Positions 1-6,677 of a stretch of 64,000 nt of DNA are shown one piece after another. The notes under the pieces are model-generated. The model had not been told where the DNA came from. It ran no database searches and was given only the letters and a program-made list of their open reading frames with translations. The position numbers and the translations under genes are program-made. Position 1 is the stretch's first letter. Each line of letters starts with the position of its first letter. The stretch comes from an uncultured Paracoccaceae bacterium (GTDB lineage: Bacteria; Pseudomonadota; Alphaproteobacteria; Rhodobacterales; Rhodobacteraceae). The stretch spans positions 434,001-498,000 of the forward strand of contig CANLQK010000001.1 in NCBI GenBank assembly GCA_947493255.1. The letters are read 5' to 3'.

Positions 1-111
1 GCCCTTCTGCCCCTTTGGCCTATAGTAGTATCTTGCGTTTCCAGATGGCCATTTGCCGGACGCATTCAGGTGCTTTAACCTGATTGGCCCGTTTCGAATA
101 ATTCGTCGCAT
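1..111 (-). CDS. Probable N-terminus of tyrosine integrase (partial)
   Basis: Thirty-seven codons are open from an ATG at 111 to the window edge. The translated end (A-R-Y-Y-Y-R-P-K-G-Q-K-G) resembles the N-terminal arm-binding region of phage tyrosine recombinases, where a tyrosine- and basic-rich strand is typical. It overlaps the preceding small gene by 37 nt and has a weak GGGGA ribosome site. It lies last in the leftward operon, the usual integrase position. No catalytic residue is inside the window, so the call rests on position and this short motif. Confidence 0.45.
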   Translation of the reverse strand, partial: MRRIIRNGPIRLKHLNASGKWPSGNARYYYRPKGQKG

Positions 112-257
112 GTTTTCCCCGTCGTTTTTGGTTCAGACGATGCAACGGTTTTGGGAACGAAAGCAACGCGCAATTCTGCAACGTGACCCGGCGGCGTTAT
201 CGCCACAAGGTCACGCACTTGGCGTTCTGTGATTTTGAATGCTGGCCTTGCTGTCAT
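75..257 (-). CDS. Small phage protein preceding the integrase
   Basis: A 60-residue protein with a strong site (GGAGG, 7 nt before ATG). Its start overlaps the preceding stop as ATGA. A helix-strand pattern at residues 5-35 resembles small unnamed proteins often found just before integrases in alphaproteobacterial prophages. An excisionase or directionality role is possible from position, but no recognisable HTH is visible. Function unknown. Confidence 0.55.
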   Translation of the reverse strand: MTARPAFKITERQVRDLVAITPPGHVAELRVAFVPKTVASSEPKTTGKTCDELFETGQSG

Positions 258-421
258 CCCATCACCTCCGTTCGTTCTGCTATGGCATTTACGGCCTGCT
301 GCGTCTCATGGGCTGTGTATCCCCGTTCAAGCATTGACGACAAAACCTTTGAGACCACTGTAATATCTGACCGTAAGATGTTCATTAGCTCTCGGATTGC
401 GTCAGATTCTCTATCTGTCAT
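254..421 (-). CDS. Hypothetical phage protein, 55 aa
   Basis: The start is placed at the ATG at 421 because GAGG lies 7-8 nt upstream; an upstream TTG has no such support. The protein is helical and charged (M-T-D-R-E-S-D-A-I-R), with a second helix around Y-T-A-H-E-T. It is coupled by a 4-nt overlap to the next leftward gene. No family recognised. Confidence 0.5.
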   Translation of the reverse strand: MTDRESDAIRELMNILRSDITVVSKVLSSMLERGYTAHETQQAVNAIAERTEVMG

Positions 422-449
422 CCTGCATCCTCTACTTTGCAAAGAAGTG

Positions 450-833
450 TCATGGGGTGGCCTCTTCCATAGCGATAAGCGCCTTTAGAATTGCGATAAG
501 CCAAGCGCGGGCAGGGTTTGCCGGTGCATCACCGACAAGCCGCTGGCCCGAAAGGACATCTGTTGTAACTTTATCTCCAGCCTCCCAAGTTAACGTTTCA
601 TAGCTTGGCGACCAAATTGACGCCCATCCGCTGTTTCGAGCCGACCAAGACCACCCTGGTAAAACCGCGCCATGTAGCGCCTTAGCTGCGTCGAGTGAGC
701 CGTTGTAGGCGCTCTTAAATGCGTTTATGGTCGCAGTCTTGCACATACCGGTTTTGCCGATAGACTCGCGGTCTATGCTGCCTCCCGCCTCAACCTTCGC
801 CAGCAATTTGCACAGTGCGTCAATCTTTTCCAT
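450..833 (-). CDS. Hypothetical phage protein, 127 aa
   Basis: Starts at the ATG that overlaps the upstream stop (TGATG). It has an N-terminal helix (residues 1-22), a central aromatic beta-rich part with L-P-G-W-S-W, and a C-terminal helix A-R-A-W-L-I-A-I-L-K-A-L-I-A. This architecture recurs in unnamed proteins of alphaproteobacterial prophages. No enzymatic motif is visible. It is part of the coupled leftward early operon. Confidence 0.65.
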   Translation of the reverse strand: MEKIDALCKLLAKVEAGGSIDRESIGKTGMCKTATINAFKSAYNGSLDAAKALHGAVLPGWSWSARNSGWASIWSPSYETLTWEAGDKVTTDVLSGQRLVGDAPANPARAWLIAILKALIAMEEATP

Positions 834-946
834 CACTCGCCCTTCCTTACAAAATCCTGCACCAACTTGTAGGGCGCTAGGCTGCCGAATTTAGTAGCGA
901 TTTCCTGTGCGATCTTTGCACGTAGCTGTTTTTCGCTCTCCGTCAT
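833..946 (-). CDS. Small protein, 37 aa
   Basis: ATG at 946 overlaps the preceding stop (ATGA), and its own stop overlaps the next start (TGATG). GAGG sits 7 nt before the start. The protein is basic and helical, beginning M-T-E-S-E-K-Q-L-R. The double coupling and good ribosome site argue that it is translated despite its length. Function unknown. Confidence 0.5.
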   Translation of the reverse strand: MTESEKQLRAKIAQEIATKFGSLAPYKLVQDFVRKGE

Positions 947-1269
947 GGGGTGGCCTCTTGTGGTGGGTGTTCACCATCGACAAGATCTTTCCACCAATCT
1001 GGGTGAAGGTCGTGTGCGGTAACCTTGATAAGTGCGCGAAACAAACAGCGTTGACCCTCATTCATGAAATCCCAACATTCTGGAGCAAATGCCTTTAAGT
1101 CCTGCGCGCCACGGGGCACACGATACACCCATGATTGCATTTCCCAAGCGAGGTACTGGACGATCTCACCCCGCACAAACCACAGGCCAGAGTTTACGGG
1201 GGGCTGAAACTTAGGGTCTCCGTCAGGCGCTAAGTTAACTGGTGCACCACAAGCTCTGCAATTAGCCAT
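943..1269 (-). CDS. Phage protein with a single CxxC knuckle, 108 aa
   Basis: Starts at the ATG in TGATG at 1269, so the upstream GTG is not needed. The N-terminus M-A-N-C-R-A-C-G has one CxxC pair, a possible half zinc site, followed by a tryptophan-rich body. No known family is assigned. Coupled at both ends within the leftward operon. Confidence 0.6.
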   Translation of the reverse strand: MANCRACGAPVNLAPDGDPKFQPPVNSGLWFVRGEIVQYLAWEMQSWVYRVPRGAQDLKAFAPECWDFMNEGQRCLFRALIKVTAHDLHPDWWKDLVDGEHPPQEATP

Positions 1270-1661
1270 CACTCACCGCCTTTCGTGTGTTTGGATAGGA
1301 GGGCGCGGGCTTTTCGAGCGGCGACACCCCTTGTTAGATTTGGAGAAACCGAAGATTGAGATTTCGCAAGTAATTCCAACACTTCCATAGCCTCTGAGGC
1401 GAAGGCGGCTAGGGCGCTGTGCTTTTCGGCATCCTTATTTAACGCTTCAAGCAGTGCGATATTCTCAGCACGTAGCGCCTCCGCTTCTGACGGGGGGATA
1501 CATAGGTCGCTGCGGGTGTATGGAACGGAAATACAAGGGTCAAAGTCGTTATCGCCAACATCTTCGTTAGGGTCAAAGTCTCCTAAGTTGTACCCGTATA
1601 TCGTTCCGCACGCTCTGCCATTGATTGGGACACACGCCCAAATCTTATCCGGCCCGATCAT
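1269..1661 (-). CDS. Phage protein with a Y-T-R-x-D-L-C motif, 130 aa
   Basis: The N-terminus (K-I-W-A-C) followed by a Y-T-R-S-D-L-C element near residue 48, then a long helical stretch (about 58-105), matches a common unnamed phage protein type whose members end their beta region with Y-T-R-A-D-L. Function is unknown in all cases I know. ATGA coupling upstream and TGATG downstream. Confidence 0.65.
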   Translation of the reverse strand: MIGPDKIWACVPINGRACGTIYGYNLGDFDPNEDVGDNDFDPCISVPYTRSDLCIPPSEAEALRAENIALLEALNKDAEKHSALAAFASEAMEVLELLAKSQSSVSPNLTRGVAARKARALLSKHTKGGE

Positions 1662-2023
1662 AGTCCTTCACCTACTTTGTAAGTGAGTTTAACGCAGGCT
1701 TCGCAGTCTGAAGCGCGTGAGCCCTCTGCGCTTTCTTTGCTACCGTGACCCGACAAAAGACCACCAGAGTAGCAGTTGACCCACACCGTCCGAGTCTTCG
1801 GGGCGTCTATGAGGTCTACGTTGCTCTCATCTCTTGCCAGCAAGCGGCCACACTCCTCAAAGCTGATGGGCCATTCGTCTCCGTTAGAATAGCTCACTAG
1901 AGCAGCGATGGGGTGCGTGTTGTTTTTAACGTCATGCGCCAGTACCCGCACGGCTCGACCATCGCGCGTCTGCCATTCGTGGCCGGGTTCGGCGTCTCTT
2001 GGGTGCGTGAATGTATCAGTCAT
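1658..2023 (-). CDS. Hypothetical phage protein, 121 aa
   Basis: The start is fixed at ATG 2023 by AAGGAG 7 nt upstream and by an 8-nt overlap with the preceding gene. The protein begins M-T-D-T-F-T-H-P-R-D and has W-Q-T-R-D-G-R-A-V-R-V-L (a short beta pair) and a C-terminal C-x-x-C (S-D-C-E-A-C). It probably forms a small beta-rich fold. Function unknown. Confidence 0.6.
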   Translation of the reverse strand: MTDTFTHPRDAEPGHEWQTRDGRAVRVLAHDVKNNTHPIAALVSYSNGDEWPISFEECGRLLARDESNVDLIDAPKTRTVWVNCYSGGLLSGHGSKESAEGSRASDCEACVKLTYKVGEGL

Positions 2024-2252
2024 TCGGAGACTCCTTGGCAGGACAATAGTCGACAGAAACGGTGTGTACTTGGTGGGCGTCAGACCAATGATATTCTCGG
2101 TAACATGTTTCAGATAAAATTCTGTTCTTTTCCAAATTTGCCTGACGAGCGCCTTCACCCCAAAAGTATAGCCACGCGAAAAGGCCCAAAAAAACTAAGC
2201 ACACCGAAACAGTGCAAGTTACGATTGTTACGTTTCCCGTTGTGTTACTCAT
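2016..2252 (-). CDS. Single-pass membrane protein, 78 aa
   Basis: One hydrophobic segment spans residues about 8-30 (V-T-I-V-T-C to F-W) followed by a polar tail with two cysteines. GAGGA lies 7-8 nt before the ATG. It sits in the leftward early operon beside two other tiny membrane proteins, which suggests a membrane-associated early function such as exclusion, but that is inference only. Confidence 0.6.
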   Translation of the reverse strand: MSNTTGNVTIVTCTVSVCLVFLGLFAWLYFWGEGARQANLEKNRILSETCYREYHWSDAHQVHTVSVDYCPAKESPND

Positions 2253-2267
2253 AATTCATTCCTCGAT

Positions 2268-2372
2268 TTAGATAATAACGCGGGCGACAACCGCGACAGC
2301 CAGCGCCACCACGACAAGGCATGTAATGCCAGCGGTTCGCGGCTCTGGCGCTAGGAGCATGTGGTCGACCAT
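2268..2372 (-). CDS. Tiny membrane protein, 34 aa
   Basis: ATG overlaps the preceding stop as TGATG. After a short polar start, residues 15-34 form a continuous hydrophobic helix (I-T-C-L-V-V-V-A-L-A-V-A-V-V-A-R-V-I-I). It lies between two other membrane-protein genes in the same transcript. No family recognised. Confidence 0.45.
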   Translation of the reverse strand: MVDHMLLAPEPRTAGITCLVVVALAVAVVARVII

Positions 2373-2521
2373 CACATGTCACCAATGAAGTGACGCAGCC
2401 AAATCCCAGCCGTGCCGCCGATCGTGTAGTGCATAGAAAATTCAGCGCCTGCTATTCCGGTCAGCGCAACTATGCTGCTGCCAATCAACCATCCTGCTGT
2501 TGCCACAATTGTAATTGCCAT
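2372..2521 (-). CDS. Tiny membrane protein, 49 aa
   Basis: AGAGG lies 8 nt before the ATG, which overlaps the preceding stop as TGATG. Two weakly hydrophobic segments are visible (residues 2-24 and 33-45), glycine- and alanine-rich. The role is unknown. It is part of a run of three adjacent small membrane proteins. Confidence 0.5.
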   Translation of the reverse strand: MAITIVATAGWLIGSSIVALTGIAGAEFSMHYTIGGTAGIWLRHFIGDM

Positions 2522-2619
2522 CACTTCAACCTCTCATAAGGTGATTTCTTTAGTTCATCCCACACGCGATCTAGGGCCTGCTGTTGAACGGATTTGTTTG
2601 GTTCGTTGGGTTGGGTCAT
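2521..2619 (-). CDS. Small protein, 32 aa
   Basis: ATG overlaps the previous stop (ATGA) and the stop overlaps the next start (TGATG). The protein is polar and helical (V-Q-Q-Q-A-L-D-R-V-W-D-E-L-K-K). Conserved coupling makes it a likely real gene. No function can be given. Confidence 0.45.
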   Translation of the reverse strand: MTQPNEPNKSVQQQALDRVWDELKKSPYERLK

Positions 2620-2834
2620 TCCTCCTCACCATCGCTAATTTCGGTGAGGGCAAGCTCAATCTTAAACCCCGTGCGGTGCGATATTTCGCCAATGTCACGA
2701 AGGGAAATTTCAGAAATGCCGTTTAGCAAATCCCAATCCGTAGCGGATGGTGTTTTTCCAGACATGGCGAAGGCTGCGGCCAAGACGCCTCTGACTCTTA
2801 TTTCGAATAACTCGCAAAAAGCATCTAATTCCAT
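2616..2834 (-). CDS. Hypothetical phage protein, 72 aa (HTH-like)
   Basis: AAGGA lies 8 nt before the ATG. The sequence is helical, with a central I-S-L-R-D-I-G-E-I-S-H-R-T-G segment that resembles the helix-turn-helix of small Cro/XRE-like proteins (compare D-I-A-x-x-T-G). A DNA-binding role is plausible but unproven. It follows a strong hairpin in the leftward operon. Confidence 0.55.
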   Translation of the reverse strand: MELDAFCELFEIRVRGVLAAAFAMSGKTPSATDWDLLNGISEISLRDIGEISHRTGFKIELALTEISDGEEE

Positions 2835-2860
2835 TCATCCATTCCTTCATTGATTATCTA

Positions 2861-2895
2861 GCCGCACCCCTATTGGGAGGAACTAGGGGTGCGGC
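2861..2895. repeat. 12-bp perfect hairpin within the leftward operon
   Basis: GCCGCACCCCTA (2861-2872) is repeated inverted at 2884-2895 with an 11-nt loop. Neither side is followed by a real T-run, so it is not a standard intrinsic terminator. It sits between two leftward genes and could be an attenuator, an RNA-processing site or a protein-binding site. Confidence 0.6.
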
Positions 2896-2928
2896 CTTCC
2901 TGCTTCCGTGAGTGGGGTGCAGGGGTGG

Positions 2929-3114
2929 TTAGGTAACAGCCTGAGACATTTTGATTTGTTCACTGCCCCTGATGCGCCAATCCTTTGACTCGGCTAGGGC
3001 CTTGTCGGCCTCGCGGAGCTTCCCAAGCCCCATGAGCACTACCGCCTTGTCCCTGTGAAATTCTGCAAGATCGAAATACTTGTGGGCGAGGTCGTGGCAT
3101 GACTTCCAATCCAT
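2929..3114 (-). CDS. Helical phage protein, 61 aa
   Basis: The start is the ATG in the TGATG overlap at 3114; an in-frame start further upstream is less likely. The sequence (H-K-Y-F-D-L-A-E-F-H-R-D-K-A, then G-K-L-R-E-A-D-K-A-L-A) looks like a pair of antiparallel TPR-like helices. It is the second gene of the leftward operon. Function unknown. Confidence 0.55.
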   Translation of the reverse strand: MDWKSCHDLAHKYFDLAEFHRDKAVVLMGLGKLREADKALAESKDWRIRGSEQIKMSQAVT

Positions 3115-3449
3115 CACACTTGCCCCCATCCGTGGCGCTCTTGGCGTTCATGGTCAGCATCTAGAAGGGCATCACGCTCGGCTTCGTCGCGCTCGTCGTC
3201 AGACAGCAGCCAGTCGGGGATTTGCGACCCGCAACGCTCTCGTGCAATTGCAACAGCGGTGTCGGTCATTTCGGCCATCATGCCGTCTGAATACTCGGCC
3301 CACACAATCACATCGTCACCGCTCTTGCGGCATTCTGCGTAATCCTCGGCCACAGCGTCTAGGTTGTCGTGGCCTTCACCCCACGCCTCACAGGTGCCTG
3401 TTAGTGCGGTGTAATAAGTTACCGTTGGAATGGCTGTATGTGCGTTCAT
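3114..3449 (-). CDS. First gene of the leftward early operon, 111 aa
   Basis: GGAG lies 8 nt before the ATG at 3449, whereas the ATG at 3455 is only 2 nt from it, so 3449 is chosen. The protein is acidic, with a long C-terminal charged helix (D-E-R-D-E-A-E-R-D). Being promoter-proximal it should be expressed first on induction. No family recognised. Confidence 0.6.
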   Translation of the reverse strand: MNAHTAIPTVTYYTALTGTCEAWGEGHDNLDAVAEDYAECRKSGDDVIVWAEYSDGMMAEMTDTAVAIARERCGSQIPDWLLSDDERDEAERDALLDADHERQERHGWGQV

Positions 3450-3492
3450 TGTCATATCTCCAGTGTGGGGCGTTGGCCCGTTGCTTGAGATA

Positions 3493-3521
3493 TGTATACG
3501 CCTTGGGAATATTCACGTCAA
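3493..3521 (-). promoter_or_regulatory. Leftward early promoter
   Basis: Reading leftward, -35 TTGACG (3516-3521), a 17-bp spacer and -10 TATACA (3493-3498). The -35 box lies inside a 17-bp palindromic operator. It drives the genes from 3449 to the left edge and mirrors the rightward early promoter at 4211-4239. Confidence 0.75.
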
Positions 3522-3526
3522 GAATA
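3510..3526. promoter_or_regulatory. Operator copy in the leftward promoter
   Basis: On the minus strand TATTC-TTGACGT-GAATA, a perfect 5-bp inverted repeat around 7 bp. Two related copies lie at 4187-4203 and 4206-4222. It overlaps the -35 box, so a bound repressor would block the polymerase. Confidence 0.65.
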
Positions 3527-3849
3527 AATATACACAACGCGCATATTAATTTTCGACCATGAATGCGCGGGTGTAGAAACTTGAGAATCAAGACGCGCTC
3601 AATTGGGCCGCGCGGAATTACGGGCGCATCGACCTTATCGAATATGTTGGGGCTTTGTGTTCACAGAACGTTCTGGTATAAATCCCCGCAATGCCAAGTG
3701 CATGGCAGGATATTTTACATGTCGTGGTCGTAGCCTGTAACGCTTTGCGCCCCGAATTGTGCAATTTTAAACGGGGGGGAATTAGGTGCTACAAGGGATT
3801 TTAGAAGACAAAATAAAGGCGATGAATGAAGTTCAATTGGCGGATTTTA
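3527..3849. other. Intergenic control region with a possible rightward promoter
   Basis: No convincing gene. A possible promoter reads TTGTGT (3655-3660), 16 bp, TATAAA (3677-3682), with a perfect 12-bp palindrome CAGAACGTTCTG (3664-3675) filling the spacer. Downstream is a 52-codon GTG-initiated frame (3786-3944) that runs antisense into the 3' end of the repressor gene. A transcript here would be antisense to the repressor. Confidence 0.35.
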
Positions 3850-4152
3850 TCAATCGTCTTTGGGACTTGGGTTTAATACATCGTCAGCAACAGACACCCA
3901 CGCGGATTCATCTTCAGGGGAAAGACCGCGTGACGCCCTTATAAGGGCAAGTTCAGCAGCAGACATATCATCAAGGAATAGCGCGTACACTGGAACGCCT
4001 AGTGAATGCGCTACTTTTCTTATCATGCGCAGCGTAACGCTGTCGCCCCCAGCCTCCATTCTATTAATGGTGGGTTGTGTCGTTCCGGCCATTTCAGCCA
4101 AGTCGACTTGCGTAAGGCCATTAGCCTTACGGATTAACGATAGGTTTTTCAT
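3850..4152 (-). CDS. CI-like repressor, XRE family (short form)
   Basis: A 100-residue protein whose first 65 residues form an XRE helix-turn-helix (L-T-Q-V-D-L-A-E-M-A-G-T-T-Q-P-T-I-N-R-M-E, then a conserved L-G-V-P). It is transcribed away from the Cro-like gene in the standard lysogeny-switch layout. There is no LexA-type C-terminal peptidase domain, so RecA-stimulated self-cleavage is unlikely and induction must use another route. No good ribosome site precedes the ATG. It probably binds the three 17-bp operators nearby. Confidence 0.75.
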   Translation of the reverse strand: MKNLSLIRKANGLTQVDLAEMAGTTQPTINRMEAGGDSVTLRMIRKVAHSLGVPVYALFLDDMSAAELALIRASRGLSPEDESAWVSVADDVLNPSPKDD

Positions 4153-4186
4153 GTAATTACTTTACCGATGCTTTAGGGATAAATAA

Positions 4187-4203
4187 AATTCTTGAGGTGG
4201 ATA
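4187..4203. promoter_or_regulatory. Operator copy (distal)
   Basis: AATTC-TTGAGGT-GGATA, a degenerate copy of the 17-bp operator, 19 bp from the copy in the rightward promoter. The spacing would place two bound dimers slightly under two helical turns apart. It lies between the divergent repressor and Cro-like genes. Confidence 0.5.
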
Positions 4204-4205
4204 AT

Positions 4206-4222
4206 TATTCTTGACGTAAATA
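4206..4222. promoter_or_regulatory. Operator copy in the rightward promoter
   Basis: TATTC-TTGACGT-AAATA, differing from the leftward-promoter copy at one base. It covers the -35 box at 4211-4216. A repressor bound here would silence the rightward early operon. Confidence 0.6.
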
Positions 4223-4239
4223 TTCACGTGGCGTATATA
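4211..4239 (+). promoter_or_regulatory. Rightward early promoter
   Basis: -35 TTGACG (4211-4216), a 17-bp spacer, -10 TATATA (4234-4239). The expected transcription start is about 7 nt downstream, at or just before the ATG at 4247, so the first message should be leaderless. No ribosome site precedes that ATG. Confidence 0.75.
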
Positions 4240-4246
4240 TTCCCAC

Positions 4247-4492
4247 ATGAACGATTTACGCACATATCGAAAACTTAAAAAAATCACCCAATCTGATTTT
4301 GCCGAATTGGTGGAAGTTCAGCAGGGAACCATTTCTAGAATCGAAAATGGTGAATTGCCTAGCTTGTATCTCGCTTGCAAGATCGAAGAGGTCACACGGG
4401 GCAAGGTCAAGGCCGCTTCGTGGATCAACAGTGGTTCACAGCATTTGGCATCGTCTCCATCGGATACACCCCAAGCGGGGGTTAACTCATGA
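4247..4492 (+). CDS. Cro-like XRE regulator
   Basis: An 81-residue protein with an N-terminal HTH (I-T-Q-S-D-F-A-E-L-V-E-V-Q-Q-G-T-I-S-R-I-E-N-G), divergent from the CI-like gene and first in the rightward operon. The short polar C-terminal tail lacks any effector domain, as in Cro proteins. It likely competes for the same operators. Translation probably starts on a leaderless message. Its stop overlaps the next start (ATGA). Confidence 0.75.
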   Translation: MNDLRTYRKLKKITQSDFAELVEVQQGTISRIENGELPSLYLACKIEEVTRGKVKAASWINSGSQHLASSPSDTPQAGVNS

Positions 4493-5100
4493 ACTCGATG
4501 GAACCTCAAAGCCACGATCTAACGCCGTGTCATGTAGTGGATAGCGAATACGCTTACCCCACGGCAAGTAGGGCTGGCCATACCTTGAAAACTAAAATTA
4601 AGCCGCTACCCGCGCATGATCGGATATTAGAGCTTCTAGATTATCGCGCTGATGAAGGTTTGCTTTACTGGAGAGTGAATCGCGGTGGGGCAGTAAAGGC
4701 CGGAGACATTGCGTTTATCAATAAGAGGACAGATGGGTATTTTGTCGGCTCGATAGATGGCCTGAAATACGCCGCACATCGAGTGATTTGGAAATACGTC
4801 CACGGCGTGGATCCGCTCCACATCGATCACATTGATGGAAACCGAGAAAACAATAGAATTGAAAATCTGCGCTCAGTGAACCCAACTGCGAATCTGCGGA
4901 ACAGGCGTCTTTCATCGAACAATACTAGCGGCGTTTGCGGGGTATCTTCTCGGCAAGACGGCAAGTGGCGCGCTTCAATCACGCTTTCAGAAAAAGCAAT
5001 TGTGCTGGGTGACTTCAAGACAAAAGACGAGGCAATCGCGGCCCGAAAGGCCGTCGAAAAGGTTCTTGGCTTTTCCTCTCGTCACGGAGAGAGAGTATGA
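4489..5100 (+). CDS. HNH endonuclease with C-terminal AP2 domain
   Basis: A 203-residue protein. Residues about 95-135 hold an HNH motif (A-A-H-R-V-I-W, H-I-D-H-I-D-G-N, N-R-I-E-N-L-R); residues about 145-200 form an AP2/ERF DNA-binding fold (S-G-V-C-G-V-S, W-R-A-S-I, L-G-D-F-K, E-A-I-A-A-R). This HNH-AP2 fusion is typical of free-standing homing endonucleases in phages. It may be a mobile insertion between the regulator and the replication genes, yet it is coupled on both sides (4-nt overlaps). Confidence 0.85.
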   Translation: MNSMEPQSHDLTPCHVVDSEYAYPTASRAGHTLKTKIKPLPAHDRILELLDYRADEGLLYWRVNRGGAVKAGDIAFINKRTDGYFVGSIDGLKYAAHRVIWKYVHGVDPLHIDHIDGNRENNRIENLRSVNPTANLRNRRLSSNNTSGVCGVSSRQDGKWRASITLSEKAIVLGDFKTKDEAIAARKAVEKVLGFSSRHGERV

Positions 5101-5360
5101 CAGCGCCTTATAATACCCTTACCTCCCACCACGGAAATGCTGACTTCTTCGCTCCCGTGGCAACTGCTGGCGAGGCAGGACAGTTGTCTTGCCAGCATTT
5201 TTATTCACCGCCCATAACCAAGCACCTCCTGTTTCTGAATGAACAGGTAGCAAGGCTACAGGCGAAATACGATGCGACACACTCACACGAAGACAGGTTC
5301 CGCCTAAAGGGTGCCGTCCATGCGCTGATGATTGCTCAGAGTGAGGTGCGTCATGGGTGA
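5097..5360 (+). CDS. Hypothetical phage protein, 87 aa
   Basis: Coupled by ATGA to the endonuclease gene. The first 35 residues are polar and proline-containing; the rest is a helical hairpin (L-L-F-L-N-E-Q-V-A-R-L-Q-A-K-Y to A-L-M-I-A-Q-S-E). No catalytic motif or known family is visible. The stop overlaps the RusA-like start by 8 nt. Confidence 0.6.
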   Translation: MTAPYNTLTSHHGNADFFAPVATAGEAGQLSCQHFYSPPITKHLLFLNEQVARLQAKYDATHSHEDRFRLKGAVHALMIAQSEVRHG

Positions 5361-5778
5361 AGCAAAGGTAATCGAGGTTCCTTGGCCCGTTGAGGCGCTT
5401 CGCAATAACACCCGCAAGCACTGGTCGGTCAAAGCGAGGGCAGTCAAGTCCGCTAGGTCAGCAACCAAGGCGCTTTGTCTAGAGAAGCCACGGATCGAAC
5501 CGAACCCTAACGCCGTCATATTCGTTGAATACTGGCCCCAAAACTACCGCATGGACGTGCATAACGTGTCTGCAGCTCTAAAGGCCCATGTCGACGGCAT
5601 AGCGGACGCGATGGGTATCGATGACGCGAATTTTGTAGTGCATTTCCCAGTAGCCTATTCTGGACGGGATCCAGTCGGCAAAGTGGTTTTTCGGGTCATG
5701 CCGGAAAATGCCAGTGACTGGCCCACATCATTCGTTCTGGCCATGGCTGGCGTCCCTGCTCGTGGGGTGGCGTCATGA
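5353..5778 (+). CDS. RusA-like Holliday junction resolvase
   Basis: A 141-residue protein starting at ATG 5353 (8-nt overlap with the previous gene; the upstream TTG is not needed). The core M-D-V-H-N-V-S-A-A-L-K-A-H-V-D-G-I with a following D-D-A-N-F matches the RusA pattern in which clustered aspartates (x-D-x-x-N-x-x-K-A, then D-D) bind the catalytic metal. RusA enzymes cut four-way junctions during phage recombination. It sits with replication and annealing genes. The match is moderate. Confidence 0.65.
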   Translation: MGEAKVIEVPWPVEALRNNTRKHWSVKARAVKSARSATKALCLEKPRIEPNPNAVIFVEYWPQNYRMDVHNVSAALKAHVDGIADAMGIDDANFVVHFPVAYSGRDPVGKVVFRVMPENASDWPTSFVLAMAGVPARGVAS

Positions 5779-6677
5779 GTGAGTTTAACGCAAAGAAAGC
5801 GCGGACCAAACACGCGCTACCCATGTGGGTGGACTCGTTTCTGCGAAAAACCATGACTCTTTCGATAGAGCACGTGGGCGCGTACAACCTAATACTCTTT
5901 GCCATGTGGAGCCGTCAATCGTGCGACCTCCCGTCTGATGACGACCAAATTGCGCGCGTTTGTAGGGTGTCAAAAACGGTCTGGTTACGCAAATTTAAGC
6001 CCATTCTTTGGGAGTTTTTCGAAGAGGAAGAAGGTGTTCTTTTCTCAAAAAGATTAAAAAAAGAAGCACAATTTGTCGAAAAATACTTGAAGTCTCAGAG
6101 CGACAGAAAGCGCGGGAAAGTTTCCGGTAAGTCACTGAAAACAAACGATCCGGTAACTTCCGACGATGTGTCCACGGATGAATCCCCTGAATATCCTACC
6201 CAACAACCCAACAACCCAACATTAAAGATAGATACTAACGTATCTATTGGGATTTCATCCGATCATCCGACCCCAGCAAATGAAGTTTCTCAGGCAGTGG
6301 TCGAGTACAACTCAGCCGCCGATCAAGTTGGCTGGCCGAAGGTGCAAAAGACGACACCAAGCCGATCAAAGCAAATCAAAGCGCGGCTAAAGGAATGCGG
6401 CGGTGTCGACGGATGGCGCGTTGCGATTGAGAAGGCGACCGCATCGGACTTTCTCTGTGGCCGAACGTCCAACCCGTGGACTGGGTTTGGCTTCGATTGG
6501 CTGATTAAGTCGCAGAACTTCACCAAGCTCATGGAGGGCAATTATGATAACCGAACTGGCAACACAGGTGCACGAGGCCCCAACGGAGCAAGAGGTGGAA
6601 TTGGGTCTGGAACGGCTGACGCTTTCGCTCAAGTCGCAGCAGAACTTGAGCGCGACCGAGGCTACGGCAATGGTTGA
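5775..6677 (+). CDS. YdaU-like (DUF1376) replication protein
   Basis: A 300-residue protein. Residues about 10-95 match the DUF1376/YdaU winged-helix domain (A-L-P-M-W-V-D-S-F-L, L-S-I-E-H-V-G-A-Y-N-L-I-L-F-A-M-W, L-P-S-D-D-D-Q-I-A-R-V-C). A low-complexity polar linker (residues 115-185) and a second helical domain follow. Such proteins replace the lambda O initiator in many phages and are thought to act in phage DNA replication. Coupled to the resolvase by ATGA. Confidence 0.8.
   Translation: MSEFNAKKARTKHALPMWVDSFLRKTMTLSIEHVGAYNLILFAMWSRQSCDLPSDDDQIARVCRVSKTVWLRKFKPILWEFFEEEEGVLFSKRLKKEAQFVEKYLKSQSDRKRGKVSGKSLKTNDPVTSDDVSTDESPEYPTQQPNNPTLKIDTNVSIGISSDHPTPANEVSQAVVEYNSAADQVGWPKVQKTTPSRSKQIKARLKECGGVDGWRVAIEKATASDFLCGRTSNPWTGFGFDWLIKSQNFTKLMEGNYDNRTGNTGARGPNGARGGIGSGTADAFAQVAAELERDRGYGNG

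Noticed and set aside
2861-2895. 12-bp hairpin as a rho-independent terminator
   Set aside because: Neither strand has a T-run after the stem, and coupled genes continue beyond it.
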